Of a DNA stretch of 43,967 bases, positions 24,627-34,958 are shown piece by piece; the first letter of the stretch is position 1; the number at the start of each line of letters is the position of its first letter. The stretch covers positions 1 through 43,967 of the forward strand of contig JAIRVT010000101.1 in the NCBI GenBank assembly GCA_031253755.1, given 5' to 3'. A program made the translations under genes and the position numbers. The stretch comes from Enterobacteriaceae bacterium. Its GTDB lineage: Bacteria > Pseudomonadota > Gammaproteobacteria > Enterobacterales > Enterobacteriaceae. Below the pieces are notes generated by a model. The model searched no databases and was not told the origin of the DNA. It worked only from the letters and a program-made list of their open reading frames with translations.

Positions 24627-26579
24627 CTAACGTGGATTAGTCATGGATTGGTCAGCCGACAAGCTGCTATTCCCACCTGCCGCATTTTTCATTGCGGGTT
24701 CAGCGGGCGGAGGATTCTTATTTTCCTTGATTAAAATATGATCCAGAATTTGGCGCATAATAACCCCCACTGATGCCCCAGAACCGCCATTTTCCAGAAT
24801 GATAGCAACAGCAACGGTTGGCTTATCGTAAGGCGCAAAAGCAATCATCAGCCTGTGATCCCGCAGCTGTTCCTTAACCTTACTGTGTTCATAGACATCA
24901 TAGCCATACACCTGTGCAGTACCGGTTTTGACTGCGGCTTTATAAGGAGTGCCAGCGAAAAACCGACGCGCTGTGCCACTGGCCGCGTTAGCAACACCGT
25001 ACATTCCCTCTTTAGCGATATTCCAATATTCGGGACGAACGCCTTCGATGGGTTTACTAATCACGGGCTGATAAGGCGTTTTTTCGCCGTTAACACGGCC
25101 TTCCAACAGAAAATGCGGAGTTTTTACTTCACCATCATTAACCAGTATCATCAAGGCTTTTGCCATCTGCATCGGTGTGGCTGTCCAGTAGCCCTGACCA
25201 ATACCGACAGATATTGTATCGCCTTGAAACCATGTGCCTTTACGGTATTTTTGTTTCCATTCCCGTGTTGGCATATTGCCCTGAGCTTCTTCTTTCAAAT
25301 CTATCCCGGTAAATTGACCATAGCCAAATTTTGTCATCCACGCAGAGATCCTGTCGATGCCCATATCATAGGCCAGCTGATAGAAAAAGGTATCTGCTGA
25401 TTCAACAAGGGCTTTATGCACATTCAGTATTCCATGCCCGTAACGTTTCCAGTCACGATAACGCTTTTCAGAGCCGGGTAATTGCCACCAGCCCGGATCA
25501 TGAATGGTCGAATTCTTTGTAATGATATTACTGCTTAGTGCCGCAACCGTGATAAAAGGTTTTACGGTTGAAGCGGGAGGGTAAATACCCTGAGTCGCCC
25601 GGTTGATCAACGGACGGTTGTGATCATTACGCAGCAGGTTAAAATCCTTGCTGGAAATGCCGTTAACAAACAGGTTAGGGTCATAACTTGGGTTGGACAC
25701 CATCGCCAGAATTTCGCCGGTGCGCGGATCAGTCACAACAACCGCTGCCCGGCTGGTTGTCAGTAATTCTTCAATGTAGCGCTGCAATTCTAAGTCGATT
25801 GACAGATAGATATCCTGCCCTGCCTGTGGCGCTGTTTCCTGCAACTGCCGAACCACTTTGCCACGGTTATTGACTTCAACCTCTTCGTTACCCGGTTTAC
25901 CATGCAGCTCTGACTCGTAGTAACGTTCAATACCCAGTTTACCGATATCGTGGGTCGCCGTGTAGTTTGAAAGAACACCGTCTTTTTCGAGCCGTTCCAC
26001 ATCTTTATCATTAATTTTGGAAACATAACCAATGACATGGGTAAGTGCTGAACCGTAAGGATAATAGCGGCGTTGCAGCCCTCTAATTTCCATACCCGGA
26101 AAACGGTACTGATTAACAGCAAACCTGGCAACCTGCACCGGAGTCAGTGATGTCTTCAGCGGGATTGAGGTAAAACGACGAGCACGTTGCCGCTCTTTTC
26201 GGAAATTGTCGATATCTTCATCGGTTAAATCAACGATAGAGCGCAACTCCTCCAGCGTCTTATCAAGATCAGTCACTTTTTGCGGCACAACTTCCAACTG
26301 GTAAATTGTACGATTTGTGGCTAATACCGTGCCGTTACGATCAAAAATCAGCCCACGGCTTGGCGCAATGGGAACCAGTTTGATCCGGTTGTCATTAGAG
26401 CGAGTTTGATAAACGTTGTGTCGATTGATCTGGAGGTGATAGAGATTCGCCACCAGAATTCCGGTCAAAAGGATAATACCCGCAAACGCGACCAGTGCAC
26501 GACGGATAAAAAGGGCTGATTCAGCCGTATGATCACGAAAAGAGGTTTGTTTATTCTTTATCCCATTACCAGACTTCAC
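24627..26579 (-). CDS. mrdA: Penicillin-binding protein 2 (elongation transpeptidase)
   Basis: 650 aa. One N-terminal membrane anchor (about 26-48), a dimerisation/pedestal domain (about 60-250), then the transpeptidase domain with S337-T-V-K340, S394-A-D396 and K551-T-G-T-A555. It cross-links new peptidoglycan in the elongasome with RodA. The C-terminal tail (KNPPPAEPAMKNAAGGNSS) is longer than in E. coli (633 aa). Head of the mrdA-mrdB-rlpA group, preceded by rlmH with a 19-bp gap. Confidence 0.98.
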   Translation of the reverse strand: MKSGNGIKNKQTSFRDHTAESALFIRRALVAFAGIILLTGILVANLYHLQINRHNVYQTRSNDNRIKLVPIAPSRGLIFDRNGTVLATNRTIYQLEVVPQKVTDLDKTLEELRSIVDLTDEDIDNFRKERQRARRFTSIPLKTSLTPVQVARFAVNQYRFPGMEIRGLQRRYYPYGSALTHVIGYVSKINDKDVERLEKDGVLSNYTATHDIGKLGIERYYESELHGKPGNEEVEVNNRGKVVRQLQETAPQAGQDIYLSIDLELQRYIEELLTTSRAAVVVTDPRTGEILAMVSNPSYDPNLFVNGISSKDFNLLRNDHNRPLINRATQGIYPPASTVKPFITVAALSSNIITKNSTIHDPGWWQLPGSEKRYRDWKRYGHGILNVHKALVESADTFFYQLAYDMGIDRISAWMTKFGYGQFTGIDLKEEAQGNMPTREWKQKYRKGTWFQGDTISVGIGQGYWTATPMQMAKALMILVNDGEVKTPHFLLEGRVNGEKTPYQPVISKPIEGVRPEYWNIAKEGMYGVANAASGTARRFFAGTPYKAAVKTGTAQVYGYDVYEHSKVKEQLRDHRLMIAFAPYDKPTVAVAIILENGGSGASVGVIMRQILDHILIKENKNPPPAEPAMKNAAGGNSSLSADQSMTNPR

Positions 26580-26597
26580 GGTGATATATTACCTGAT

Positions 26598-27068
26598 TTA
26601 TTCCCGATGATAAGGGTGATTAGTGGTTATACTCCATGCCCGATACAGACTTTCAGCAACTAAAACCCGTACCAGAGGATGTGGAAGCGTCAGTGGAGAA
26701 AGAGACCAACTTTGTTCTGCGGCAACTTTACAGGCTGGCGCTAAACCTTCCGGGCCACCAATCAACAAACTGACATTTCTTCCGTCTTGTTTCCAGCGCT
26801 CAAGCTGCTGTGATAACTGTGGCGTATCCCAACGAGAGCCGGGGATATCCAGTGTAACAATGCGATTGCCTTTACCGGCCACCGATAACATTTGCTCGCC
26901 TTCTTTTTCCAGAATACGCTTGATATCGGCATTTTTGCCCCGTTTTCCCGCCGGAATTTCAATCAATTCGAAAGGCATATCTTTCGGGAAACGGTGCAAG
27001 TAATCCATGAAGCCGGTCTGTACCCAGTCCGGCATTTTTGTTCCTACAGCGATAAGTTGTAACTTCAA
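26598..27068 (-). CDS. rlmH: 23S rRNA pseudouridine-1915 N3-methyltransferase RlmH
   Basis: 156 aa, SPOUT-fold methyltransferase. Family marks: [17 protein letters not shown] at the start, [25 protein letters not shown] (the SAM-binding knot) and the C-terminal [17 protein letters not shown]. It acts as a dimer on the assembled 70S ribosome at helix 69. Follows rsfS with a two-base gap, as in most gammaproteobacteria. Confidence 0.98.
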   Translation of the reverse strand: MKLQLIAVGTKMPDWVQTGFMDYLHRFPKDMPFELIEIPAGKRGKNADIKRILEKEGEQMLSVAGKGNRIVTLDIPGSRWDTPQLSQQLERWKQDGRNVSLLIGGPEGLAPACKVAAEQSWSLSPLTLPHPLVRVLVAESLYRAWSITTNHPYHRE

Positions 27069-27070
27069 AC

Positions 27071-27388
27071 TCAGCTCCAGAGTTTTTCCAGTTCATACAT
27101 GCGACGGCTTTCTTCTTGCATGACATGAACCATCACTTCGCCGAGGTCAACAACAACCCAATCTGATACACCCTGCCCTTCGACGCCTAAAGGCATAATT
27201 CCAGCCTTGCGGCAATCATCAACCAATTTGTCAGCAACTGACATCAGGTGACGGCTTGATGTACCGGTGCAGATAACCATGCAATCTGTAATGCTGGATT
27301 TACCGCGAACATTTAAAGAAACAATATCTTGTGCTTTGGAGTCTTCAAGTTTATCAATAATAAATTGTTGTAGTTCTGTGCCTTGCAA
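27071..27388 (-). CDS. rsfS: Ribosomal silencing factor RsfS
   Basis: 105 aa from TTG 27388 (AAGG eight bases upstream), matching the 105-aa E. coli protein that also starts MQG; a GTG at 27397 sits right on the ribosome site and is less likely. Motifs [42 protein letters not shown] and [13 protein letters not shown]. It binds ribosomal protein L14 and blocks subunit joining under starvation. Separated from nadD by about 106 bp. Confidence 0.96.
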   Translation of the reverse strand: MQGTELQQFIIDKLEDSKAQDIVSLNVRGKSSITDCMVICTGTSSRHLMSVADKLVDDCRKAGIMPLGVEGQGVSDWVVVDLGEVMVHVMQEESRRMYELEKLWS

Positions 27389-27494
27389 AAGGATCACCTT
27401 ATTTTTATCAAAATAGTTGCGTAACGTAGAATAATAGCATGCTCATCGCGGTAAGCGTAAGCCGCTCAATAAGTAAATCACGATGATTTAGCTA

Positions 27495-28193
27495 TTAGAT
27501 ATACAACCTCTGTAAATCGATGTAATTTTGTATCGCCGGAGGCAGCAAATCATCACAACTCAGCCCCTGTTGATGGCGCTGACGAATATCGGTTGCTGAA
27601 ATGTCCAATAACGGTGTTTCCGCCAAATAGATATAACCATGTGGTTTCTGGCTTAATGGTGCCGGTGTAACAATTTCATGTTGCTCAAGCCATTGCTGCA
27701 TTTCCGGGCGAGAAAGTTGCCTTGCATACCCCGGACGAGAACAAACCAGTAAGTGACAAATATCCAATAATTCGCCCCAGCAGTGCCATGTATGGATGGA
27801 TTGCAGAGAATCCTGCCCGATGATAAAAGCCAGCGGACACTGTTCACCCACTTCTGCACGAAACGATTTTAATGTTTCTATGGTGTAAGAAGGTGTCTGG
27901 CGTTGCAATTCACGAGTGTCAACCGTGAAAAGCGCATTGTCTTTCACTGCTAAACGTACCATTTCCAAACGCTGCTGAGCCGATGCCTCCGGCTGGGGGC
28001 GATGCGGAGGAACATGGTTAGGTAGCAAAATAACCTGTTTCAATCCCACTTGTTTTGCTAATGCTTCAACCGGCCGTAAATGACCATAATGAATCGGGTC
28101 AAATGTTCCGCCAAACAAAGCATGAATGATCGGTGAATCAGGGGGCAATACAGATAAATCGGGTGTTAAAAATAAATCAGTGGAGTGATTCAT
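27495..28193 (-). CDS. nadD: Nicotinate-nucleotide adenylyltransferase NadD
   Basis: 232 aa. Nucleotidyl-transferase motif [11 protein letters not shown] (28-38) and C-terminal ISATDIRQR carry the two ATP-binding signatures; [11 protein letters not shown] and FIIGQDSL are typical of NadD. It converts nicotinate mononucleotide and ATP to deamido-NAD. It has about 20 extra N-terminal residues compared with E. coli (213 aa). The 17-base overlap with the end of holA supports translation from this early ATG or a nearby one. The spacer to rsfS has no gene. Confidence 0.96.
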   Translation of the reverse strand: MNHSTDLFLTPDLSVLPPDSPIIHALFGGTFDPIHYGHLRPVEALAKQVGLKQVILLPNHVPPHRPQPEASAQQRLEMVRLAVKDNALFTVDTRELQRQTPSYTIETLKSFRAEVGEQCPLAFIIGQDSLQSIHTWHCWGELLDICHLLVCSRPGYARQLSRPEMQQWLEQHEIVTPAPLSQKPHGYIYLAETPLLDISATDIRQRHQQGLSCDDLLPPAIQNYIDLQRLYI

Positions 28194-29232
28194 TCAAAAA
28201 GCTCTCTGGTAATATTTTTCCGTGCATGTTTCCGTACAGTAGCAGCATAGAGAGTGTTTCCAGGTCAGCCCAAATTGATTGACCATAATCCTGCTTAATG
28301 CGTAATTCCATTTGAGCCAACAAATGAATAGCCGAATGTATATCTTGCAGGGACAGGCGCTGTAGTGCTGCTGTCAGAAGTGTACGGCGGTTTTGCCAAA
28401 CTCTGTGTTGATCAAACAAGGCTTTCAACGGTGTTGTCTTTTCCTGATACTTAAGCTCCAGCAATAACATCAGTTCCCGCTGGATAATGCGAAGCAAAAT
28501 GATCTCTTCGATACCTTCTTGCCTCAGCTGTTTCAGGATATGCCATGCCCGCTTCACTTTGCCTGCCAGCAACGCATCAACCCAATGATAAGGAGCAAAA
28601 TGTGCCGCATCGTTGACAGCTTCTTCGACACGATGAAGTGTCAACAAATTATCAGGATAGAGTAATGAGAGGCGTTCCAGGGCCTGAGACAGGGCCAACA
28701 AGTTTCCTTCATAGCAATAACACAGTAACTGGTTAGCCTCATTTTCCAGTGACATTCCCATGCTTTTCGCACGTTGGGCTACCCACTGGGGAAGACGGTT
28801 TTGTTCTGGCGTGAGGCAACTGACGTATACGCTGTCTTTTCCGATAGCTTTGAACCACGGGCTGTTTTCTTGCGCTTTGGTCAGTTTATGACCACGAAGT
28901 ATCAGTAAAATATCGTCATGCAATAATTCGGCAAGTTTGCCCAAACGCTCCGCCATCGCTGCATTAGGGCCATTCTCAGGTAGCAGCAACGTCATTGTCT
29001 GGCGGCTGGCAAAAAGGCTGAGTGACTGACACAGGCCGAAGATTTCATTCCACTCGGTATGGTTATCCAACGAGAAAGAAAAATGCTCCATAAAGCCCTG
29101 TTGTTCAGCCACCCTACGAATACTGTCCTGACTTTCCTGCAACAGCAACGGCTCGCTGCCCCACAACAGATAGCTATTTCGCAGCCCTTCATTGAGCTGC
29201 GAAACAAGTTGTTCAGGGTAGATTCTGATCAT
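28177..29232 (-). CDS. holA: DNA polymerase III delta subunit HolA
   Basis: 351 aa (E. coli 343). Clamp-loader wrench subunit with an AAA+-like N-terminus ([38 protein letters not shown]) and the helical collar domain at the C-terminus. [29 protein letters not shown] is typical. It opens the beta sliding clamp. The ATG overlaps the lptE stop by 4 bases and its 3' end overlaps nadD, so leuS-lptE-holA-nadD read as one unit. Confidence 0.96.
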   Translation of the reverse strand: MIRIYPEQLVSQLNEGLRNSYLLWGSEPLLLQESQDSIRRVAEQQGFMEHFSFSLDNHTEWNEIFGLCQSLSLFASRQTMTLLLPENGPNAAMAERLGKLAELLHDDILLILRGHKLTKAQENSPWFKAIGKDSVYVSCLTPEQNRLPQWVAQRAKSMGMSLENEANQLLCYCYEGNLLALSQALERLSLLYPDNLLTLHRVEEAVNDAAHFAPYHWVDALLAGKVKRAWHILKQLRQEGIEEIILLRIIQRELMLLLELKYQEKTTPLKALFDQHRVWQNRRTLLTAALQRLSLQDIHSAIHLLAQMELRIKQDYGQSIWADLETLSMLLLYGNMHGKILPESFLNESLH

Positions 29233-29816
29233 TGCGCTGAAGTTGTTACAGACCGGGTTTCAGTAGAACGAGACGTAGCAGATCCTGTTGTAGCAGATTG
29301 CGCTTCGACAGATTTCGAGTGTTCTGCACTCTGAACGGTCAGAAGCTGGCGGATCAGCTGACGTGCAGCCTGTTCACGCATTTCCTGCTGAATCAGTTCG
29401 TTTTCTGCATCTTTTGCCAACGCTTCCAGCGGGTTATCAAAGAAAGAACGTTCAACTCTGGCCTGTAACGGATAGGTATTGCCATTTGGCATCAGAACTT
29501 GTGCATCAACATCCAGTACTAATTGGCGTTCAGCCGCTTTACCATCCTGAAAGACGGATACGGTATCTTGGTTTTCACTTGAACCCATAAGTTTCAGAAT
29601 CGGCACTGAAGCACTGGCCTGCTCAACAATTTTAACGTCATTCAGACGCAGTTGCTGGCGCACTGATCGTGCCAATGGACCATAAGGATCACCTGAACTG
29701 ACCTGTAATGTCTGAAGTTCTTTAGGAACTTGTGTTGTGCCACGCAGGTGAAAACCGCAGCCAGCGGTGACCAGCACCGCTAACCCCAGCAACAACGTGA
29801 TAATACGGTGCCGCAT
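29229..29816 (-). CDS. lptE: LPS-assembly lipoprotein LptE
   Basis: 195 aa from ATG 29816 (AGGA six bases upstream). Signal peptide with lipobox VTAGC, then [28 protein letters not shown] and the [16 protein letters not shown] block. It plugs the LptD barrel and helps place lipopolysaccharide in the outer leaflet. The C-terminus (about 163-195) is a Ser/Thr-rich low-complexity tail, [19 protein letters not shown], partly coded by 15-bp repeats. The frame is open upstream to 29909 and overlaps the leuS stop, but the lipobox position fixes the start. Confidence 0.96.
   Translation of the reverse strand: MRHRIITLLLGLAVLVTAGCGFHLRGTTQVPKELQTLQVSSGDPYGPLARSVRQQLRLNDVKIVEQASASVPILKLMGSSENQDTVSVFQDGKAAERQLVLDVDAQVLMPNGNTYPLQARVERSFFDNPLEALAKDAENELIQQEMREQAARQLIRQLLTVQSAEHSKSVEAQSATTGSATSRSTETRSVTTSAQ
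29275..29304. repeat. 15-bp tandem duplication in the lptE tail
   Basis: GTAGCAGATCCTGTT (29275-29289) is followed by GTAGCAGATTGCGCT (29290-29304), sharing the first nine bases; encodes part of the SATTGSAT stretch. Confidence 0.6.
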
Positions 29817-29905
29817 ATTTTTTCCTGTCATATTTTTCACCATTCTGGTTATATCCAGAATGGCCTCCTGTTTTTTTATCTGCCAACATCTGCCAGCGTT
29901 ATCGA

Positions 29906-32497
29906 TCAACCAACAACCAGATTCAGTAACTTACCCGGCACATAGATGACCTTACGGATGCTGACGCCTTCAAGATATTTCGCTACGCTGTATTCTTGAG
30001 CGGCCATTTCCTGAACGTACTCTTTTGTCGTATCAGCCGGTACTGTAATACGGCCACGAACTTTACCGTTGACCTGAATAATCACCAGCTTGGTATCATC
30101 GACCATCGCCTGTTCATCTGCCTGTGGCCATTCAGCCGTGTCAATGTCACTTTCATTGCCGAGGGCTTTCCACAGAGTAAAACAGATATGTGGCGTGATC
30201 GGTGAAAGCATACGAACAATGGCTACCAGAGCCTCCTGCATCAGGGCACAGTCTTGCGCCGTTTCCTGTGCTGCACGGGTCAGTTTGTTCATCAATTCCA
30301 TGACGGCAGCAATCGCAGTATTGAATGCCTGACGACGACCAATATCATCCGTCACTTTAGCAATCGTTTTATGCAAATCACGGCGCAAATCTTTCTGTTC
30401 TGCGGTCAGGTTTGCGATATCTAATGGCTGAATTGTGCCTTTATCTGCTTTATTGACGTGTTCATAAACCAGACGCCATACCCGTTTCAGGAAACGGTTA
30501 GCACCTTCTACACTTGATTCCTGCCATTCCAGCGTCAGTTCCGGTGGTGCAGCGAACATCATAAACAAGCGAACAGTATCAGCACCATATTTATCAACCA
30601 TTTCCTGTGGGTCGATACCGTTGTTTTTGGATTTTGACATTTTGCTCATGCCAGTATAGACCAGCTCATGACCATCCTGATCCACCGCTTTTATGATGCG
30701 GCCTTTCTCGTCACGCTCAACAACCGCATCCGCCGGAGATACCCAGATTTTTTCGCCATTGCTGCCGGTGTAATAGAAAGCATCAGCCAGAACCATACCC
30801 TGACACAACAGGCGTTTTGCCGGTTCATCAGAGTTAACCAAACCTGCATCGCGCATCAGTTTGTGGAAGAAACGGAAATACATCAGGTGCATAATCGCGT
30901 GTTCAATACCACCGATATATTGATCCACCGGCAGCCAGTAGTTAGCAGCAGCAGGATCAAGCATTCCCTGATTATAATCCGGGCAGGTATAACGCGCGTA
31001 ATACCACGATGATTCCATAAAGGTGTCGAAAGTATCTGTTTCAAGCAGCGCTGGCTGACCGTTGATCGTGGTTTTTGCCCACTCAGGATCTGCCTTAATC
31101 GGGCTGGTGATGCCATTCATCACGACATCTTCAGGCAGAATAACCGGTAGTTGCGCTTCAGGAACCGGAACAACCGTGCCATCTTCCAGAGTTGCCATCG
31201 GAATTGGCGCACCCCAATAACGCTGACGGGAAACACCCCAGTCACGCAGACGGTAGTTAACTTTACGTTTGCCAACGCCCATTTCAACCAGTTTATCTGC
31301 GATAGCATTGAAGCCATTTTCGTGACTCAGGCCACTGAATACGCCGGAGTTAACCAGTGCGTTCTTATCAGTGAATGCACTTTCCTGAACCGCAGGGATG
31401 TTACCCTCGTTGTCCAGAATAACCGCTTTGATTGGCAAGTTGTATTTAGTGGCAAATTCCCAGTCGCGCTGGTCATGAGCCGGAACAGCCATCACTGCGC
31501 CGGTGCCGTATTCCATCAGGACAAAGTTAGCAACCCAGATAGCAATTTTTTCATTCGTTAGCGGATGAATAACGAACATACCGGTCGCTAGGCCTTTTTT
31601 CTCCATGGTTGCCATATCTGCTTCAGCAACTTTGGTGTTACGGCACTCGTTGAGAAATTCAGCCAGCTCAGGATTATTTTCCGCCGCTTGTTTTGCCAGA
31701 GGATGGGTTGCCGCGACAGCAACATAAGTCGCTCCCATAAAGGTATCCGGCCGAGTCGTATAAACGGTCAGTTTTTCCTGACTATCAGCGACGTCAAAGG
31801 TAATTTCGACGCCTTCAGAGCGACCGATCCAGTTACGCTGCATGACTTTAACCTGTTCAGGCCAGTCCTCCAGTTTATCCAGATCATTGAGTAACTCTTC
31901 CGCATAATCGGTGATTTTAATAAACCACTGCGGGATCTCTTTACGTTCAACCTGACTGTCACAACGCCAGCAACAGCCATCAATAACTTGTTCATTTGCC
32001 AGCACGGTCAAGTCATGTGGACACCAGTTAACCGCTGACGTTTTTTTGTAAACCAGACCTTTTTCATACAGTTTGGTGAAAAACCACTGTTCCCAACGAT
32101 AATATTCTGGCGTACAGGTTGTGACTTCACGATCCCAATCGTAACCGAAGCCCAGCATTTTCAACTGGCCTTTCATGTATTCAATGTTGGAATAAGTCCA
32201 CGGCGCGGGTGCAGTATTATTTTTGACCGCCGCGCCTTCTGCCGGCAGACCAAACGCATCCCAACCGATAGGTTGCAGGACGTTTTTGCCCAGCATGCGC
32301 TGGTATCGGGAAATTGCATCACCAATGGTGTAATTGCGGACATGGCCCATATGTAGTCGGCCAGAAGGGTAAGGTAGCATAGACAGGCAGTAGTATTTTT
32401 CTTTACTGTTGTCTTCGGTTACTTTAAAGGTCTGCTTCTCTTGCCAATGAAGCTGAACTTGTTGCTCTATGTCTTCTGGACGATATTGTTCTTGCAT
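29906..32497 (-). CDS. leuS: Leucyl-tRNA synthetase LeuS
   Basis: 863 aa, class Ia synthetase. HIGH-type motif HMGH at 49-52 within [20 protein letters not shown]; a CP1 editing domain with [15 protein letters not shown] and [15 protein letters not shown]; leucine-specific and anticodon domains; KMSKSKNN near 620. It charges tRNA-Leu and hydrolyses mischarged products. Starts the minus-strand leuS-lptE-holA-nadD unit; upstream lies the gltL terminator region (32498-32674), where I see no gene. Confidence 0.98.
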   Translation of the reverse strand: MQEQYRPEDIEQQVQLHWQEKQTFKVTEDNSKEKYYCLSMLPYPSGRLHMGHVRNYTIGDAISRYQRMLGKNVLQPIGWDAFGLPAEGAAVKNNTAPAPWTYSNIEYMKGQLKMLGFGYDWDREVTTCTPEYYRWEQWFFTKLYEKGLVYKKTSAVNWCPHDLTVLANEQVIDGCCWRCDSQVERKEIPQWFIKITDYAEELLNDLDKLEDWPEQVKVMQRNWIGRSEGVEITFDVADSQEKLTVYTTRPDTFMGATYVAVAATHPLAKQAAENNPELAEFLNECRNTKVAEADMATMEKKGLATGMFVIHPLTNEKIAIWVANFVLMEYGTGAVMAVPAHDQRDWEFATKYNLPIKAVILDNEGNIPAVQESAFTDKNALVNSGVFSGLSHENGFNAIADKLVEMGVGKRKVNYRLRDWGVSRQRYWGAPIPMATLEDGTVVPVPEAQLPVILPEDVVMNGITSPIKADPEWAKTTINGQPALLETDTFDTFMESSWYYARYTCPDYNQGMLDPAAANYWLPVDQYIGGIEHAIMHLMYFRFFHKLMRDAGLVNSDEPAKRLLCQGMVLADAFYYTGSNGEKIWVSPADAVVERDEKGRIIKAVDQDGHELVYTGMSKMSKSKNNGIDPQEMVDKYGADTVRLFMMFAAPPELTLEWQESSVEGANRFLKRVWRLVYEHVNKADKGTIQPLDIANLTAEQKDLRRDLHKTIAKVTDDIGRRQAFNTAIAAVMELMNKLTRAAQETAQDCALMQEALVAIVRMLSPITPHICFTLWKALGNESDIDTAEWPQADEQAMVDDTKLVIIQVNGKVRGRITVPADTTKEYVQEMAAQEYSVAKYLEGVSIRKVIYVPGKLLNLVVG

Positions 32498-32621
32498 GGC
32501 ACCGATAATCCTATGGTGGGTATGTTCGTTGATGGAATCTGACGTTGATGAAATCTAAAGGGACATAGCATAACGGATAGGGCTAGGTGCAACAATAGTT
32601 GTTAGAGGAAGAGCACCGAAA

Positions 32622-32679
32622 ATTAATGTCTTACTGGCGGCGGGAATGGCGCAAATCCCGCCGACCGGAGAACATTAAT
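32622..32679 (-). terminator. Nested hairpin at the gltL 3' end
   Basis: Inner perfect stem CGGCGGGA (32638-32645) with TCCCGCCG (32656-32663); outer stem ATTAATGT (32622-32629) with ACATTAAT (32672-32679). The outer arm includes the gltL stop codon. Minus-strand read-out continues TTTTCGG beyond the outer arm, so termination of gltIJKL here is likely. Confidence 0.62.
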
Positions 32680-33400
32680 GCAGGATTTTCGCCAGAAAAT
32701 CGCGGGCACGTTCTGATTTAGGATTAACGAAGAAATCTTCTTTCTTACTGTCTTCGACAATAGAACCTTCATCCATAAAAATAACGCGATGAGCCACTTT
32801 TTTGGCAAATCCCATTTCGTGGGTAACGACCATCATCGTCATACCTTCTTTCGCCAGCTCCACCATCACATCCAGAACTTCATTGATCATTTCCGGGTCA
32901 AGGGCTGAAGTCGGTTCGTCAAACAACATGGCGATAGGATCCATACAGAGTGCACGCGCAATCGCGACGCGCTGCTGCTGCCCGCCGGAAAGTTGCGCCG
33001 GAAATTTATGGGCATGATTTCCTAAGCCAACACGTTCTAACAATTTTAGTCCTTTGTCCGTCGCCTCTTTTTTATCACGCTTTAACACTTTGACCTGAGC
33101 CAGTGTCAAATTCTCAATAATCGACAAATGAGGAAACAGTTCAAAATGCTGAAACACCATACCCACTTTGGAACGTAGCTGAGCCAAATCGGTATTCTTA
33201 TCGTTCACTTTCGTCCCATTGACTAAAATTTCACCTTGCTGAACAGCCTCAAGACCATTAACGGTTTTTATCAAGGTGGATTTACCGGAACCTGAAGGCC
33301 CACAGACGACAACGACTTCGCCTTTTTTGACTTCAGTGGAGCAGTCAGTCAGAACCTGAAATTGACCATACCACTTGGATATATTTTTCAGGGAGATCAT
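32675..33400 (-). CDS. gltL: Glutamate/aspartate ABC transporter ATPase GltL
   Basis: 241 aa from ATG 33400 (AAGGA seven bases upstream), the E. coli length; an in-frame TTG at 33403 is the alternative. Walker [10 protein letters not shown] (residues 34-42), Q-loop [12 protein letters not shown], signature [15 protein letters not shown], Walker [14 protein letters not shown] and H-loop VVTHEMGFA. It powers uptake of glutamate and aspartate through GltJK. The start overlaps the gltK stop (TGATG). Confidence 0.96.
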   Translation of the reverse strand: MISLKNISKWYGQFQVLTDCSTEVKKGEVVVVCGPSGSGKSTLIKTVNGLEAVQQGEILVNGTKVNDKNTDLAQLRSKVGMVFQHFELFPHLSIIENLTLAQVKVLKRDKKEATDKGLKLLERVGLGNHAHKFPAQLSGGQQQRVAIARALCMDPIAMLFDEPTSALDPEMINEVLDVMVELAKEGMTMMVVTHEMGFAKKVAHRVIFMDEGSIVEDSKKEDFFVNPKSERARDFLAKILH

Positions 33401-34074
33401 CAAATAGTCCTTTTCTTCAAATAGTTAACCAGCATAGATGCGGAGAAACTAATCACAAAATAAATAAGGCCGACAAACAGAATCATTTCAATTTGTGTAC
33501 CGTCACGCTCACCGATATTGGCTGCTGTACGGAAAAAATCCGCCAGACTCAATACATAGACCAGCGACGTATCCTGAAATAACACAATACCTTGCGTTAA
33601 CAATAACGGGATCATGGCACGAAACGCTTGTGGCAGAATAACCAAGCGCATACTTTGCATATGCGTCATACCCAGCGCCAGTGAAGCAGATGCTTGCCCA
33701 CGGGAAATACTTTGGATACCCGCCCGAATAATTTCAGCATAATAGGCGGCTTCAAAGAGAGAGAAAGCGACCATGGCAGAGATTAAACGGATATCAGTTT
33801 TGGGCGATACCCCAAGAACATTCTGGACTAAGCTGGGCACAATTAAATAAAACCATAACAGTACCATCACCAAGGGCACGGAACGGAAGAGGTTAACGTA
33901 AAGGGTGGCAAACCAGCTCAGTACCTTAATGGAAGAAAGCCGCATAACCGCCAGCACCGTTCCCCAGACAATGCCGATAATAATGGCTATCAAGGTAATT
34001 TTGGCCGTGATAATTAACCCATCCAACAGAAATGGCAGGCTGGGAATAATAGAACTCCAGTCAAATTCATACAT
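33400..34074 (-). CDS. gltK: Glutamate/aspartate ABC permease GltK
   Basis: 224 aa, polar amino-acid permease (HisM/GltK type) with five helices. The EAA loop is [39 protein letters not shown] (seen at about residues 113-151), where it contacts Glt[21 protein letters not shown] matches E. coli GltK. Pairs with GltJ to form the channel; three bases separate it from gltJ. Confidence 0.96.
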   Translation of the reverse strand: MYEFDWSSIIPSLPFLLDGLIITAKITLIAIIIGIVWGTVLAVMRLSSIKVLSWFATLYVNLFRSVPLVMVLLWFYLIVPSLVQNVLGVSPKTDIRLISAMVAFSLFEAAYYAEIIRAGIQSISRGQASASLALGMTHMQSMRLVILPQAFRAMIPLLLTQGIVLFQDTSLVYVLSLADFFRTAANIGERDGTQIEMILFVGLIYFVISFSASMLVNYLKKRTI

Positions 34075-34077
34075 TTT

Positions 34078-34818
34078 CTATCGTCCTCCCAGATTGCCTG
34101 GCAGCCGTATTTTTTTCTCAAGGATGTTCATGGCAAGCATGATCACAAGACAGATACCCGCATATGCCAATGTGATTGCGGTAAATGTCTCGTACGCATG
34201 TGATGAATAATCCAGTAATTTTCCTGCCTGAGCGGCCATATCTACCAGACCGATTGTCGAGGCAATAGCAGAATTCTTCACCAGATTAAGCATTTCTGAA
34301 GTCATTGGCGGAATCACCACACGATAGGCATTGGGCAGCAATACACAACGATAGGTTTGTGGCAGAGTCAGCCCCATTGCCAGCCCGGCATTTTTCTGCC
34401 CTCTGGGGAGTGACTGAATGGCAGCTCTGATTTGTTCGCACACACGGGCAGCCGTAAATAACCCCAGACAAATAACTGAAGAAAGGAAAAATTGGATATT
34501 AGGATCCAAATCCATCTTGAACCAGTTACTCAGATCTTTGGGGAGAAGCTCCGGTACAACCAAATACCAGATAAAAAATTGAACAATAAGCGGAACATTG
34601 CGGAATAGTTCGACATAGCAGGTTCCCAGCCCGGAAAGGAATTTATTCGGGACGGTACGCAGAACACCGAAAAGTGAACCGACAATAAATGCAATAATCC
34701 AGGCGCAGATAGAAAGTGCAATCGTCACCTGAAGCCCAGAAATGATCCAGCCTAAATAGGTTGTGTTACCGAAAGGAGCCTCTTGTAAAAAGATACCCCA
34801 GTTCCAATCAACTGACAT
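34078..34818 (-). CDS. gltJ: Glutamate/aspartate ABC permease GltJ
   Basis: 246 aa, five-helix permease. MSVDWNWGIFLQEAPFGNTTYLGW at the start and EQIRAAIQSLPRGQKNAGLAMGLTLPQTYR in the EAA region are typical. Heterodimer partner of GltK in the inner membrane. Separated from gltI by 140 bp that hold an intrinsic terminator and a palindromic repeat, so expression of gltJKL relative to gltI is probably reduced by partial termination. Confidence 0.96.
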   Translation of the reverse strand: MSVDWNWGIFLQEAPFGNTTYLGWIISGLQVTIALSICAWIIAFIVGSLFGVLRTVPNKFLSGLGTCYVELFRNVPLIVQFFIWYLVVPELLPKDLSNWFKMDLDPNIQFFLSSVICLGLFTAARVCEQIRAAIQSLPRGQKNAGLAMGLTLPQTYRCVLLPNAYRVVIPPMTSEMLNLVKNSAIASTIGLVDMAAQAGKLLDYSSHAYETFTAITLAYAGICLVIMLAMNILEKKIRLPGNLGGR

Positions 34819-34837
34819 ATTGTGCTCCCTGAGGCAT

Positions 34838-34865
34838 AAAAAACGAGGTAGGAAACGACTACCTC
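34838..34865 (-). terminator. Intrinsic terminator/attenuator between gltI and gltJ
   Basis: On the minus strand GAGGTAG (34865-34859) pairs with CTACCTC (34851-34845) across a 7-base loop and is followed directly by GTTTTTT (34844-34838). This is a standard intrinsic terminator about 94 bases after the gltI stop and 20 bases before gltJ. Inside one operon it should act as a partial terminator that favours the binding protein. Confidence 0.8.
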
Positions 34866-34867
34866 AC

Positions 34868-34919
34868 ATACCCTTCGTCTTTCAAGCCGCCGTGATGCAG
34901 CTTGAAATCCATAGGGTAT
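34868..34919. repeat. REP-like palindrome ATACCC...TTCAAGC...GCTTGAA...GGGTAT
   Basis: Outer arms ATACCC (34868-34873) and GGGTAT (34914-34919), inner arms TTCAAGC (34881-34887) and GCTTGAA (34900-34906). I recall this element as common between genes in Xenorhabdus, Photorhabdus and some Yersinia and Serratia. It lies in the gltI-gltJ spacer directly upstream (in transcription) of the terminator. Confidence 0.75.
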
Positions 34920-34958
34920 AACCGTCATGCCAACATAAAGAAAGATAGCGTTTATTGG

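Noticed and set aside
27388-27397. Longer rsfS start at GTG 27397
   Set aside because: The AAGG ribosome site touches that GTG, while TTG 27388 has correct spacing and gives the usual 105-aa length.
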